Below are positions 8,513-15,257 of a stretch of 37,360 bases of DNA, in pieces. The notes under the pieces are model-generated. The model was not told the DNA's origin. It saw nothing but the letters and a program-made list of their open reading frames with translations, and searched no databases. Both the position numbers and the translations under genes were made by a program. The stretch spans positions 1-37,360 of the forward strand of contig JAFRXJ010000047.1 in NCBI GenBank assembly GCA_017441525.1, given 5' to 3'. The DNA comes from Acholeplasmatales bacterium. Its GTDB lineage: Bacteria > Bacillota_I > Bacilli_A > Acholeplasmatales > Anaeroplasmataceae. Position 1 is the stretch's first letter, and each line of letters begins with the position of its first letter.

Positions 8513-8977
8513 ATGAATAGGCAACAATTTTTACTAGAAATGAGAACTGAACATACACTAAAAGGTAGAAAACCTTGCTTTGTTTCATTGAGATTTAATG
8601 CTGGTAAAATCTACAATGAAGGCTATTCAGAATTTGTATTATCATTTAAGGATGGCATTTTATATTTTCAAAAGCTTTCAAGATTTTTTAAGAAATTAAC
8701 TCCAGCCAAGGATTTTTCACTTAATGCTAAAAGATTTATTGAATACAAAGTAGAAGATAAATCTTTTATGAAGATTCTATATTTATATGATGATACAGGA
8801 AGATATATTGATATATGCTTCCAAACAGGCAAATACGAGACTGCTTCAACAGAAACAAATATTCAAAGAATTATTGATGAAATGAAGCAGGATTATAACT
8901 TAAAAGATTACAAGGAGGAAGAATTTGATGACAGCTTCCAAGAAGAACCTAACTCAAAAGGAAAAGGATCTAATTAA
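8513..8977 (+). CDS. Hypothetical 154-aa cytosolic protein
   Basis: Not recognised. The protein is soluble, with no signal or membrane segment, and has alternating short hydrophobic strands (FVLSFKDGILYF, MKILYLYDDTGRYIDICFQ) followed by a helix (NIQRIIDEMKQDY) and an acidic tail; this order is reminiscent of a small beta-barrel domain with a capping helix, such as a bacterial PH-like fold, but that is only a guess. Start ATG 8513 has AAGGAG 7 bases upstream. Its 3' end overlaps the 52-aa ORF by 50 bases, and cvfB follows, so the three genes form a compact translationally coupled unit. Codon use is like the neighbours. Confidence 0.75.
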   Translation: MNRQQFLLEMRTEHTLKGRKPCFVSLRFNAGKIYNEGYSEFVLSFKDGILYFQKLSRFFKKLTPAKDFSLNAKRFIEYKVEDKSFMKILYLYDDTGRYIDICFQTGKYETASTETNIQRIIDEMKQDYNLKDYKEEEFDDSFQEEPNSKGKGSN

Positions 8978-9086
8978 AAAATACGAAACAAATGATTTTA
9001 AAAAACAAAGAAATTTTTCAAATGAAAAAAGAGAAATGTATTTGAAACAAACTGATAGGAATTATAAGGATGGTGATAGAAATTGA
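8928..9086 (+). CDS. Small basic protein (52 aa) between the 154-aa gene and cvfB
   Basis: Short ORF in another frame, overlapping the preceding gene by 50 bases. It starts MTASKKNLTQKEKDLIKKYE and ends KDGDRN, rich in Lys, Asn, Asp and Arg, with no hydrophobic segment. It has the best ribosome site of the unit, AAGGAGG at 8912-8918, 9 bases before ATG. Its TGA (9084-9086) overlaps the TTG start of cvfB. Two readings are possible: a real small protein, or a translated leader whose ribosomes reinitiate on cvfB. The ideal Shine-Dalgarno and both overlaps support translation. No family is recognised. Confidence 0.6.
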   Translation: MTASKKNLTQKEKDLIKKYETNDFKKQRNFSNEKREMYLKQTDRNYKDGDRN

Positions 9087-9928
9087 TTAAGCTAGGAGAA
9101 TATAATTCTTTAGTTGTTGTTAGAAAATCTGATTTAGGTTACATGTTATCAGATGGAAATGAAGAAGTATTACTTCACTTTTCTCAAAGTGAGAAGGAAC
9201 ATAATATTAATGATAAAGTAAATGTATTTATCTATTCAGATAAAAAAGAAAGACCTACAGCAACAGAAATTAAGCCAACTGCTACAATTAATGATGCAGG
9301 CTTCGCAAGAGTATGTGACATCATCCCTAATGTAGGTGTATTTGTTAATATTAACACACCAAAGGATGTTTTAATATCTAAAGATAATTTGCCATATAAT
9401 GAAGAATTATGGCCAATGGTTGATGATTTATTATTTATTAAATTAAAAATAAAAAAGGATACATTAATTGGTAAACCTTTAAATAGATTTGATATAATTG
9501 CCCTACATAAAAATGTTAACTATGAAGAACAAGAGAAGGTTAACGCTAATGTCTGCAAAATCTCCGATTCTGGGCTTTCTTTAATAACAAATGACATGAT
9601 GTATGTATTTGTTCCAGAAACTCAATTAAGAGGCAAATATAGACTAGGTGAGCCAGTTGTTGTAACAATAACTAAAGCATTAGAAGAAGAATATTATGGA
9701 ACACTAAATGAACATAAAGAAATATTAATGGATACAGATAAAGAATTAATATTAGAATATATGAGAAACCATAATAATTCAATGAAATTAACTGCGAAAT
9801 CATCATCAGAAGATGTATTTAAAGTATTAAAAATGTCTCGTAAAGCATTCAAAAGAGCGTATGGTGGTTTATATAAAGATCATATAATTGATTTTGATGA
9901 TTATAAAACATTTATAGTAGAAAAATAA
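9083..9928 (+). CDS. cvfB: S1-domain RNA-binding protein of the CvfB/YitL family
   Basis: 281-aa cytosolic protein with tandem S1-like OB folds and a C-terminal winged helix, as in CvfB (conserved virulence factor B; YitL in Bacillus), which binds RNA and affects expression of virulence genes in staphylococci. Visible hallmarks are GYMLSDGNEEVLLHFSQ in the first domain, AGFARVCDIIPNVGVFVNI in the second, KISDSGLSLITNDMMYVFVP in the third, and a basic C-terminal MSRKAFKRAYGGLYKDH that is highly typical of the family. The start is TTG 9083, overlapping the TGA of the 52-aa ORF (ATTGA), so translation probably depends on upstream ribosomes; the nearby GGTGAT is a weak site. An intrinsic terminator follows. 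Its RNA targets here are unknown. Confidence 0.88.
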   Translation: MIKLGEYNSLVVVRKSDLGYMLSDGNEEVLLHFSQSEKEHNINDKVNVFIYSDKKERPTATEIKPTATINDAGFARVCDIIPNVGVFVNINTPKDVLISKDNLPYNEELWPMVDDLLFIKLKIKKDTLIGKPLNRFDIIALHKNVNYEEQEKVNANVCKISDSGLSLITNDMMYVFVPETQLRGKYRLGEPVVVTITKALEEEYYGTLNEHKEILMDTDKELILEYMRNHNNSMKLTAKSSSEDVFKVLKMSRKAFKRAYGGLYKDHIIDFDDYKTFIVEK

Positions 9929-9929
9929 G

Positions 9930-9953
9930 TCCTCATTTAATGAGGATTTTATT
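9930..9953 (+). terminator. Intrinsic terminator after cvfB
   Basis: TCCTCA/TGAGGA stem (9930-9935, 9941-9946) with 5-base loop and T-rich tail; it lies 2 bases after the cvfB stop. Confidence 0.7.
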
Positions 9954-9964
9954 TACAAAAATAG

Positions 9965-9993
9965 TTGAATTATAATTATTTGTATGATAAAAT
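9965..9993 (+). promoter_or_regulatory. tRNA operon promoter
   Basis: TTGAAT (9965-9970), 17-base spacer, TAAAAT (9988-9993) with a TGA extension before the -10. Start expected near 10000, a few bases before tRNA-Asp. Confidence 0.65.
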
Positions 9994-10011
9994 AAACGAG
10001 CGTACTAAAGT

Positions 10012-10088
10012 GGTCCGGTAGTTCAGTTGGTTAGAATGCCTGCCTGTCACGTAGGAGGTCGCGAGTTCGAGTCTCGTCCGGACCGCCA
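10012..10088 (+). tRNA. tRNA-Asp (anticodon GTC)
   Basis: Cloverleaf with 7-bp acceptor stem GGTCCGG/CCGGACC, anticodon loop CTGTCAC (GTC), T-arm GTTCGAGTC, discriminator G and an encoded CCA. First gene of a two-tRNA transcript. Confidence 0.96.
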
Positions 10089-10107
10089 TTTATTGTATGC
10101 AATACAT

Positions 10108-10184
10108 GCGCTCATAGATCAATTGGATAGATCGTTTGACTACGGATCAAAAGGTTGCGGGTTCGAGTCCTACTGGGCGCGCCA
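10108..10184 (+). tRNA. tRNA-Arg (anticodon ACG)
   Basis: Acceptor GCGCTCA pairs with TGGGCGC (one G-U), anticodon stem TTTGA/TCAAA with loop CTACGGA (ACG, read as ICG), T-arm GGTTCGAGTCC, discriminator G and encoded CCA. It reads CGN codons, which are sparse here but present in highly expressed genes such as nfnB. Confidence 0.95.
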
Positions 10185-10197
10185 TTTTGGATTTTAG

Positions 10198-10223
10198 GGA
10201 TAATGAAAATTATCCTTTTTTTA
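10198..10223 (+). terminator. Terminator of the tRNA pair
   Basis: Perfect 7-bp stem GGATAAT/ATTATCC with GAAA tetraloop and seven T. Confidence 0.85.
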
Positions 10224-10290
10224 TTTTTTAAACTTTTTTTCAAATTCTTCATGTATTTTGACTATTATTTATATGGAGGATGAAAAAAAT

Positions 10291-10974
10291 ATGAATAAAA
10301 AAGAATTAGATTATGAAATAATTAAATCTATGATTTATACCATTAGAGGACATAAAGTAATGCTGGATTTTGATCTTGCAAAACTATATGGTTATGAAAC
10401 TAAAGTGTTCAATCAACAAGTAAAAAGAAACATTGATAAGTTTCAAAAAGAATGTATTTTCAAATTGAAAAATGACGAATTTTTAGTTGCGAGGTCACAA
10501 AATGTGACCGCGCAAATTTGGGCAACTAATAATGGTGGAAGAACAACTTTACCATATGCATTTACTGAACAAGGCATTAAAACTTTATCAACAGTATTAC
10601 GAGGCACTAATGTCTCAGATATAACATCTATGTTATTAGAGATGATTACTAGCGTTGAATTATCAACCACCGAAAAATGGCTTAGTGAAGCCAATAAATA
10701 TGAAATTGTTAAATTTGAAAGTGGAGATATAATACTAGATGTTAATGTATCACCAAATGAAGATACAGTTTGGTTAACTCAAAATGAAATAGCTATTTTA
10801 TATGACACAACAATATCAAATATAAGCATGCATATAACCAATATTTTTGACTCAAATGAACTTAAAAAAGATTCAGTTATTTAGAAATCCTTAACAACTG
10901 CCACAGATGGTAAAAAGTATAATATGATCTACTATAATTTAGATGTTGTATTAATAGTAGGATATAGGGTTTAG
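10291..10974 (+). pseudogene. ORF6N/RhuM-like protein, nonsense-broken and truncated
   Basis: N-terminal ORF6N DNA-binding domain (IRGHKVMLDFDLAKLYGY, NQQVKRNIDKF, LPYAFTEQGI) followed by the start of a RhuM/Fic-associated 'virulence protein' domain (VNVSPNEDTVWLTQNEIAIL). An in-frame TAG at 10882-10884 follows KKDSVI. Beyond it the same frame continues to match the family (SLTTATDGKKYN, IYYNLDVVLIVGYRV) until a second TAG at 10972-10974, which overlaps the stop codon of convergent recU. The rest of the RhuM domain is missing. The start is ATG 10291, 10 bases after GGAGG. ORF6N and RhuM proteins are typical of phages and genomic islands; intact members are presumed DNA-binding regulators. Here it is most likely a decayed remnant beside tRNA genes, a common integration spot. 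Confidence 0.82.
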
Positions 10975-11561
10975 GCCTCTTTTTCTTTAAAATAAACTTC
11001 ATCAACAACCTTTAAATAATTTAATCTAGGTAAATATCCTTCCTTTATTAAATAGCATTCATTTTGTAATGCTTCATAAGGTATTGATTTTCTTTCATCG
11101 TTTTTATAAGCTGCTTCCCAATATCTGTTTGCAACCTCAAATGGTACTAGATAATATTCATTAAATTTATTCCATGATATTATTAAAAATCCAATACCAC
11201 CATGTTTAATGATATTTTTCAAATGTTCCATTTGATGAGGATGGATATTAGCTAATGGAAATGCTGTTTTATTATGATTTTCTTTTGCTTCAAAGTCAAT
11301 ATATTTGCCTCTATAAATACCATTATAATCAGTAGTAGAAGGAGTTTTATAATAAGCTTCTGTAATAACTGCTTTACTACGCATTGGATAGTCAACCTTA
11401 ACAATTTGAACTGGGGTCGGCTTTTTATGTATAACAGCAATGTTGTTGTTTAGATAATATTCATTAGAATCATTTATCATTGTTTCTAAATCCATACCTA
11501 GATTTGCTTTATTAACTTCTTTGTGCATTGGCTTTTTTTTAGTAGGATAATTTATTGCCAT
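10971..11561 (-). CDS. recU: Holliday junction resolvase RecU
   Basis: 196-aa structure-specific endonuclease that cuts Holliday junctions in recombinational repair and chromosome segregation. The protein matches the Bacillus family throughout: GMDLETMINDSNEYYL, VIHKKPTPVQIVKVDYP, TPSTTDYNGIYRGKYIDFEAKE and the C-terminal YLPRLNYLKVVDEVYF. The Asp in TTDYNG and Glu-x-Lys in FEAKE form the PD-(D/E)XK-like metal site. The start is set at MAINYPT (ATG at 11559-11561); a longer reading frame extends over the upstream promoter region and lacks support. recU usually precedes ponA, but here it stands alone, ending against the broken RhuM gene, with the CBM20 gene divergent. Confidence 0.93.
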   Translation of the reverse strand: MAINYPTKKKPMHKEVNKANLGMDLETMINDSNEYYLNNNIAVIHKKPTPVQIVKVDYPMRSKAVITEAYYKTPSTTDYNGIYRGKYIDFEAKENHNKTAFPLANIHPHQMEHLKNIIKHGGIGFLIISWNKFNEYYLVPFEVANRYWEAAYKNDERKSIPYEALQNECYLIKEGYLPRLNYLKVVDEVYFKEKEA

Positions 11562-11582
11562 ATAATAATCACCATTAATAAT

Positions 11583-11604
11583 TTTATCATAAAAAAATGA
11601 TAAA
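11583..11604. repeat. Inverted repeat in the recU leader
   Basis: TTTATCAT-AAAAAA-ATGATAAA, perfect 8-bp arms, 22 bases upstream of the recU start. Could be an operator or a leader hairpin of recU. Confidence 0.4.
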
Positions 11605-11620
11605 TAGTAAACGTTTTTAA

Positions 11621-11649
11621 TTAACAAAATTAAAATTTTGTAATATACT
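11621..11649 (+). promoter_or_regulatory. Promoter of the CBM20 gene with palindrome in the spacer
   Basis: TTAACA (11621-11626) and TATACT (11644-11649) with a 17-base spacer. The spacer contains most of the perfect palindrome CAAAATT-AA-AATTTTG (11625-11640), a possible operator. Confidence 0.55.
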
Positions 11650-11674
11650 ATAAATTGTATAGGAGGATAGTTAT

Positions 11675-11983
11675 ATGGCAAATACAAAGGTTTCAATTAA
11701 GGTAGTTTCAAATGCATCTAAATTATATATCGTAGGTTCTACAAAGAACTTAGGTGAATGGGATGCTAAGAAGGCAGTAGCACTTGAATACTGTGATAAG
11801 TGTGGTGCTTTCTTTACTGATAAGCTTTTACCTGCAGGAGAAGTTGTTGAATTCAAGGTTTTAACAGCTAAGAATTGGGCAAATGTTGAAAAGGGAGCAT
11901 ATGGTGAAGAGGTTGCTAACCATTCATTCGTTGCTGCAAAGGGCTTAGAAGTAGTTGTTGAAGTAAATAATTTTGCAAAGTAA
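11675..11983 (+). CDS. Stand-alone CBM20 starch/glycogen-binding domain protein
   Basis: 102-aa protein that is essentially one family-20 carbohydrate-binding module. The opening KLYIVGSTKNLGEWDAKKAV has the classic CBM20 core with the conserved Trp, and LLPAGEVVEFKVLTAKNW followed by NHSF gives the second conserved Trp and the strand pattern expected for the starch-binding site. No catalytic domain, signal peptide or membrane anchor is present, so it is predicted to be cytosolic, perhaps glycogen-bound. A C-x-x-C pair (YCDKCGAFF) is unusual for the fold. AGGAGG at 11661-11666 is 8 bases from ATG, and the codons are those of highly expressed genes here. It is monocistronic, with its own promoter and strong terminator. 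Function beyond polysaccharide binding is inference. Confidence 0.8.
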   Translation: MANTKVSIKVVSNASKLYIVGSTKNLGEWDAKKAVALEYCDKCGAFFTDKLLPAGEVVEFKVLTAKNWANVEKGAYGEEVANHSFVAAKGLEVVVEVNNFAK

Positions 11984-12007
11984 AAATCATTTACTAATAA
12001 TGAATTT

Positions 12008-12043
12008 ACTGCTGGAAAGATTATTTCTAGCAGTATTTTTTTT
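12008..12043 (+). terminator. Terminator after the CBM20 gene
   Basis: 10-bp stem ACTGCTGGAA/TTCTAGCAGT with one G-U, 7-base loop, then A and eight T. Confidence 0.88.
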
Positions 12044-12070
12044 GAGATTATAATTATTTCTTGCTTTTTA

Positions 12071-12099
12071 TTGTTTTTGACCGAGAAATATTGTATAAT
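12071..12099 (+). promoter_or_regulatory. Promoter of the degenerate RNase J gene
   Basis: TTGTTT (12071-12076), 17-base spacer, TATAAT (12094-12099). Start near 12106 gives a leader of about 69 bases. Confidence 0.65.
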
Positions 12100-12140
12100 T
12101 ATCCTAGATTTAAATGTGTCGATTTTAATCTTAATCTGAA

Positions 12141-12182
12141 AGGAGGTCGGCTTCTGACTTTATGTCAGCTTATTATGGCTAA
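12141..12182 (+). promoter_or_regulatory. Unusual translation start region with hairpin and 6-codon leader ORF
   Basis: AGGAGG (12141-12146) is 28 bases before the family-consistent ATG at 12175. Between them CTGAC-TTTAT-GTCAG (12154-12168) can form a hairpin that shortens the gap to 13 bases. An ATG at 12162 reads M-S-A-Y-Y-G and stops at 12180-12182, overlapping the RNase J start, so reinitiation is another option. Confidence 0.45.
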
Positions 12183-13890
12183 AATTAATTTTTTTGCATT
12201 GGGCGGTGTCCAGGAAAATGGAAAAAACCTTTATGTTGTTGACATAAATGATAGATTCTATATTCTAGATTGCGGCCTAAAGTATCCAACATCAGAGTTA
12301 TATGGTGTTGATGTTATTATTAATGATATTTCATATTTAGAAGAAAATATTGATAAGGTTGAAGGTATCTTTTTATCACATGCCCATGACGATCATATCG
12401 GTGGTGTATCACACCTAATCAAAAATCATGATATTAAGGTTTATGGTTCTAGATTCACTTTAGCTGTTTTAAGAGAAAAGCTAGCTGAAGATGAGGTTGT
12501 GCCAAAAGAAGAACTATTAATCACTATTACTCCAAGAGGAGCTTTATCTTTTGATAATGATAGAGTAAGTATTAGGTTTTTTGAGGTTGCTCATAATATA
12601 CCTGAATCTTATGGTATTGCTATAAAAACAGAAGATGGATATCTAATTTATACAAGTAATTATAATTTTGATCAAAATTCAAAGATAGATTATTCTCATA
12701 TGTTTAGAAGCTTAGCAGTATTTTCTAAAGAAGGTGTATTAGCATTATTTACAGAATCTCTTGGCGCTAATAATGAACAATCTAGAGGTACAATTTTAGA
12801 ATTTAAGCTAAGAATAACTAATTTATTTAATCAAACTAAAAAGAGAATTATTTTCTCATTATTCTCAAGTGATATTTTAAGAATTCAACAAATTTGTAAT
12901 ATCGCGATCGAGCATGGAAAGAAGATAGCGATTATCGGTAGAAAAACTCAAAAAATCGTTAATCAAGCAATTAATTTAGGATATTTAAATATTCCTGAAG
13001 AAAACTTCGCTAATCTAAGATATATTGATGATAATAATAAAAATGATGATGATAATTTAGTTGTATTAGTAACAGGTGAAAGACATGAGCCGTATTTTAT
13101 GTTGCAAAGAATGGCTCGTGGTGTTGATAGATTAATTAGAATGGAGCCTGATGATACAATTGTCATTTTAACTAATCCATATTTAGGCACGGAAAAAATG
13201 GCATCACGTACTCTAGATATTATTTATCATGTAACATCTAATGTTAAAACATTTAATCAAAGCTTATTACCTGAGGCAAATGCCAATAGAGAAGAAATTA
13301 AGGAAATGATTAATATTTTAAAGCCTAAATATATTGTTCCTGTAATAGGAGAATATAGACATCAATACGCACTTAGAATTGTAGCTAATTGTATTGGATA
13401 CCCTGATGATAAGATTTTATTAATTGATAATGGTGACATTATTACCTTTGAAAAAGGTAAATACGTTGGTATAACAGGTGATGTACCTTGCGCAGAAGTA
13501 TTGATTGATGGTAAAGCATTTAAGGATGTTGGAGATGTAGTAATGAGAGATCGTGAGCTTTTAGCTGATGACGGTGTAATACTTGTATCTGCCAATATTA
13601 ATCCTAGAACAAAGACTATTATCATAGGCCCTGAAATTGTAACTAAGGGATTTAGTTATACAACTGATGATGATATTAATAACAAGATTAAACAAACATT
13701 CTACCTTGTTTCATCAAAATATCTAATATCTAAATTTATAAATTGGTCTGAATTTAAAACAGCATTAAAAAATGAGATTTCTCATCTAATCTATAAAGAA
13801 ATGAAGAGAAGTCCTATTATTATTCCAGTTTTAATTTCAACTGATATTGATGCTTTAAAAAAGAATATTGTAACAGCAAAAGAGGAATAG
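12175..13890 (+). CDS. RNase J paralogue with degenerate active site (RNase J2-like)
   Basis: 571-aa metallo-beta-lactamase/beta-CASP protein homologous along its whole length to the canonical RNase J encoded at 24713-26434. The first metal motif is kept (His69, His71, Asp72-Asp73, His74 in SHAHDDHIGG) and His140 remains, but the canonical HTGDFK is YTSNYN (bridging Asp replaced by Asn162), SDSTNA is TESLGA, TGHAS is PEANA, and the terminal HGEYR is IGEYR (Ile391). Three sites needed for two-metal catalysis are therefore altered. By analogy with Bacillus RNase J2, which is also degenerate and works in a J1/J2 complex in mRNA and rRNA turnover, it may be a non-catalytic partner; this is inference. 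Start is ATG 12175, aligned with the family N-terminus. It converges with rarA. Confidence 0.85.
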   Translation: MAKINFFALGGVQENGKNLYVVDINDRFYILDCGLKYPTSELYGVDVIINDISYLEENIDKVEGIFLSHAHDDHIGGVSHLIKNHDIKVYGSRFTLAVLREKLAEDEVVPKEELLITITPRGALSFDNDRVSIRFFEVAHNIPESYGIAIKTEDGYLIYTSNYNFDQNSKIDYSHMFRSLAVFSKEGVLALFTESLGANNEQSRGTILEFKLRITNLFNQTKKRIIFSLFSSDILRIQQICNIAIEHGKKIAIIGRKTQKIVNQAINLGYLNIPEENFANLRYIDDNNKNDDDNLVVLVTGERHEPYFMLQRMARGVDRLIRMEPDDTIVILTNPYLGTEKMASRTLDIIYHVTSNVKTFNQSLLPEANANREEIKEMINILKPKYIVPVIGEYRHQYALRIVANCIGYPDDKILLIDNGDIITFEKGKYVGITGDVPCAEVLIDGKAFKDVGDVVMRDRELLADDGVILVSANINPRTKTIIIGPEIVTKGFSYTTDDDINNKIKQTFYLVSSKYLISKFINWSEFKTALKNEISHLIYKEMKRSPIIIPVLISTDIDALKKNIVTAKEE

Positions 13891-13909
13891 CCAACGCTAT
13901 TCCTCTTTT
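13878..13909. terminator. Bidirectional terminator between RNase J paralogue and rarA
   Basis: Perfect 14-bp stem (13878-13891 / 13896-13909) with loop CAAC, A-rich on the left and T-rich on the right. It contains the stop codons of both convergent genes, which are only six bases apart. Confidence 0.9.
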
Positions 13910-15108
13910 AATTCATTCATAAATTTAATTATTGCTCTTTCATATGAGCCAGTATCTTTTGGATTGTAATATTTTTTATCTATTAATTCATCTGGTAAAT
14001 ATTGTTGTTTAACATATCCTTTTGGATAATCATGAGGATATTTATATTCATATTTACCACTTTTTAATTCTTTATTTAAAATATGTGGAGGTATTTGCAT
14101 AGATACTAAATTATCCAAATCAGCAATTGCCTCGTCAATTCCTAAATATGTTGAATTCGATTTAGGAGAAGTAGCTAAGTCAACAATTGCGTAAGCTAAT
14201 GGAAGTCTTGCCTCAGGAAGACCTAAAGATAAGGCTGCCTGACACGCTGCATAAACTCTAGGACCAACATTTGGATTTCCAAGTCCAATATCTTCATATG
14301 CACTACAAAGTAATCTTCTTGTTATAAATTCAAGATCTTCAGTTTTTAATAATCTCGCTAAATAATGTAGTGCGGCATCTGGATCTGAACCTCTAATTGA
14401 TTTAATCATAGCACTGGCTACATCGTAATAATTTTCACCTTTTTCATCAATTAAAAAGGCTTTTTTACCAACTAATGCTTTAACATTATCTAAATTTAGG
14501 TCATCTTCATCTAACATATTAGCAATTTCTAACATATTTAGAGCTGTTCTAATTTCAGCAGAAGATGCAACAGCGATATATTCTAATATATCGTCTGACA
14601 TTTTTTTTATATTTTCTTTTTGAATTACATTATTAAGTAAGACAATTATGTCTTCTTTTTTTATTTCATTCATTCTATAAATATGACAGCGACTTCTAAT
14701 AGCCGGATTAATAGCTCTATATGGATTTTCAGTAGTTAGTCCAATTATTGTAAGTGCACCAGATTCGATAAATGGAAGAAGAAAATCTTGTGTATCTTTT
14801 TTCATTCTATGAATCTCATCTATAACACAAATTGTAGTTTCATGATATCTTGTAGCATCTGTTATTTCTTTTAGTTTAGCCTTAGAATCACATGAGGCAT
14901 TAAAATTATAGCTAGAAAGTGAGTATTTATTTTCTATTATTGAAGCAATAGATGTTTTTCCACATCCGGCAGGACCATATAAAATCATTGAAAATAATGA
15001 ATCATTCTCAAGCATTTTAGTAATTACACCCTTAGGGCCTACTAAATGGTCTTGCCCAACGATGTCAGAAAATTCTATAGGTCTTATACGATAAGCTAAT
15101 GGTTTCAT
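13897..15108 (-). CDS. rarA: Replication-associated recombination protein A (AAA+ ATPase)
   Basis: 403-aa clamp-loader-like ATPase of the RarA/MgsA/WRNIP1 family that acts at stalled replication forks. Visible are the family N-terminus LAYRIRPIEFSDIVGQDHL, Walker A GPAGCGKTS, Walker B CVIDEIHR, sensor 1 GLTTENP and the arginine finger region INPAIRSRC; the C-terminal tetramerisation domain contains IRGSDPDAALHYLARLL and the HxYPHDYPKGYV-like KYPHDYPKGYVKQQYLP. The start is placed at ATG 15106-15108 (MKPLAYR) behind AGAGG; the longer frame adds 11 unlikely residues. Divergent from apt, convergent with the RNase J paralogue. Confidence 0.95.
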   Translation of the reverse strand: MKPLAYRIRPIEFSDIVGQDHLVGPKGVITKMLENDSLFSMILYGPAGCGKTSIASIIENKYSLSSYNFNASCDSKAKLKEITDATRYHETTICVIDEIHRMKKDTQDFLLPFIESGALTIIGLTTENPYRAINPAIRSRCHIYRMNEIKKEDIIVLLNNVIQKENIKKMSDDILEYIAVASSAEIRTALNMLEIANMLDEDDLNLDNVKALVGKKAFLIDEKGENYYDVASAMIKSIRGSDPDAALHYLARLLKTEDLEFITRRLLCSAYEDIGLGNPNVGPRVYAACQAALSLGLPEARLPLAYAIVDLATSPKSNSTYLGIDEAIADLDNLVSMQIPPHILNKELKSGKYEYKYPHDYPKGYVKQQYLPDELIDKKYYNPKDTGSYERAIIKFMNELKEE

Positions 15109-15158
15109 ATTTTTAACCTCTCTATAGATTGATTTTATCATAATTTATGGCTAATTGT

Positions 15159-15175
15159 TATAGATTTTATCTATA
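15159..15175. repeat. 17-bp perfect palindrome between rarA and apt
   Basis: TATAGAT-TTT-ATCTATA in the divergent intergenic region, about 50 bases from the rarA start and 40 bases before the apt -10. A possible shared operator; regulator unknown. Confidence 0.4.
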
Positions 15176-15211
15176 AAAGTAAAGAATTATATATTTATAA
15201 ACGTATTTTTA

Positions 15212-15220
15212 TGGTATAAT
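15212..15220 (+). promoter_or_regulatory. Extended -10 promoter (TGGTATAAT) of the apt-rel cluster
   Basis: TGGTATAAT, start expected near 15227; no convincing -35. Confidence 0.6.
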
Positions 15221-15257
15221 TTTTATATATATTTATTTTTTGAGGAGTTTGATTGTT

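Noticed and set aside
10291..11561. Prophage or defence island around RhuM and recU.
   Set aside because: Only one decayed RhuM-type gene is present; recU is the chromosomal housekeeping type and no other phage gene is near.
10971..11696. N-terminally extended RecU start at 11696.
   Set aside because: The extension would cross the CBM20 promoter and has no family similarity; MAINYPT with its own ribosome site is the better start.
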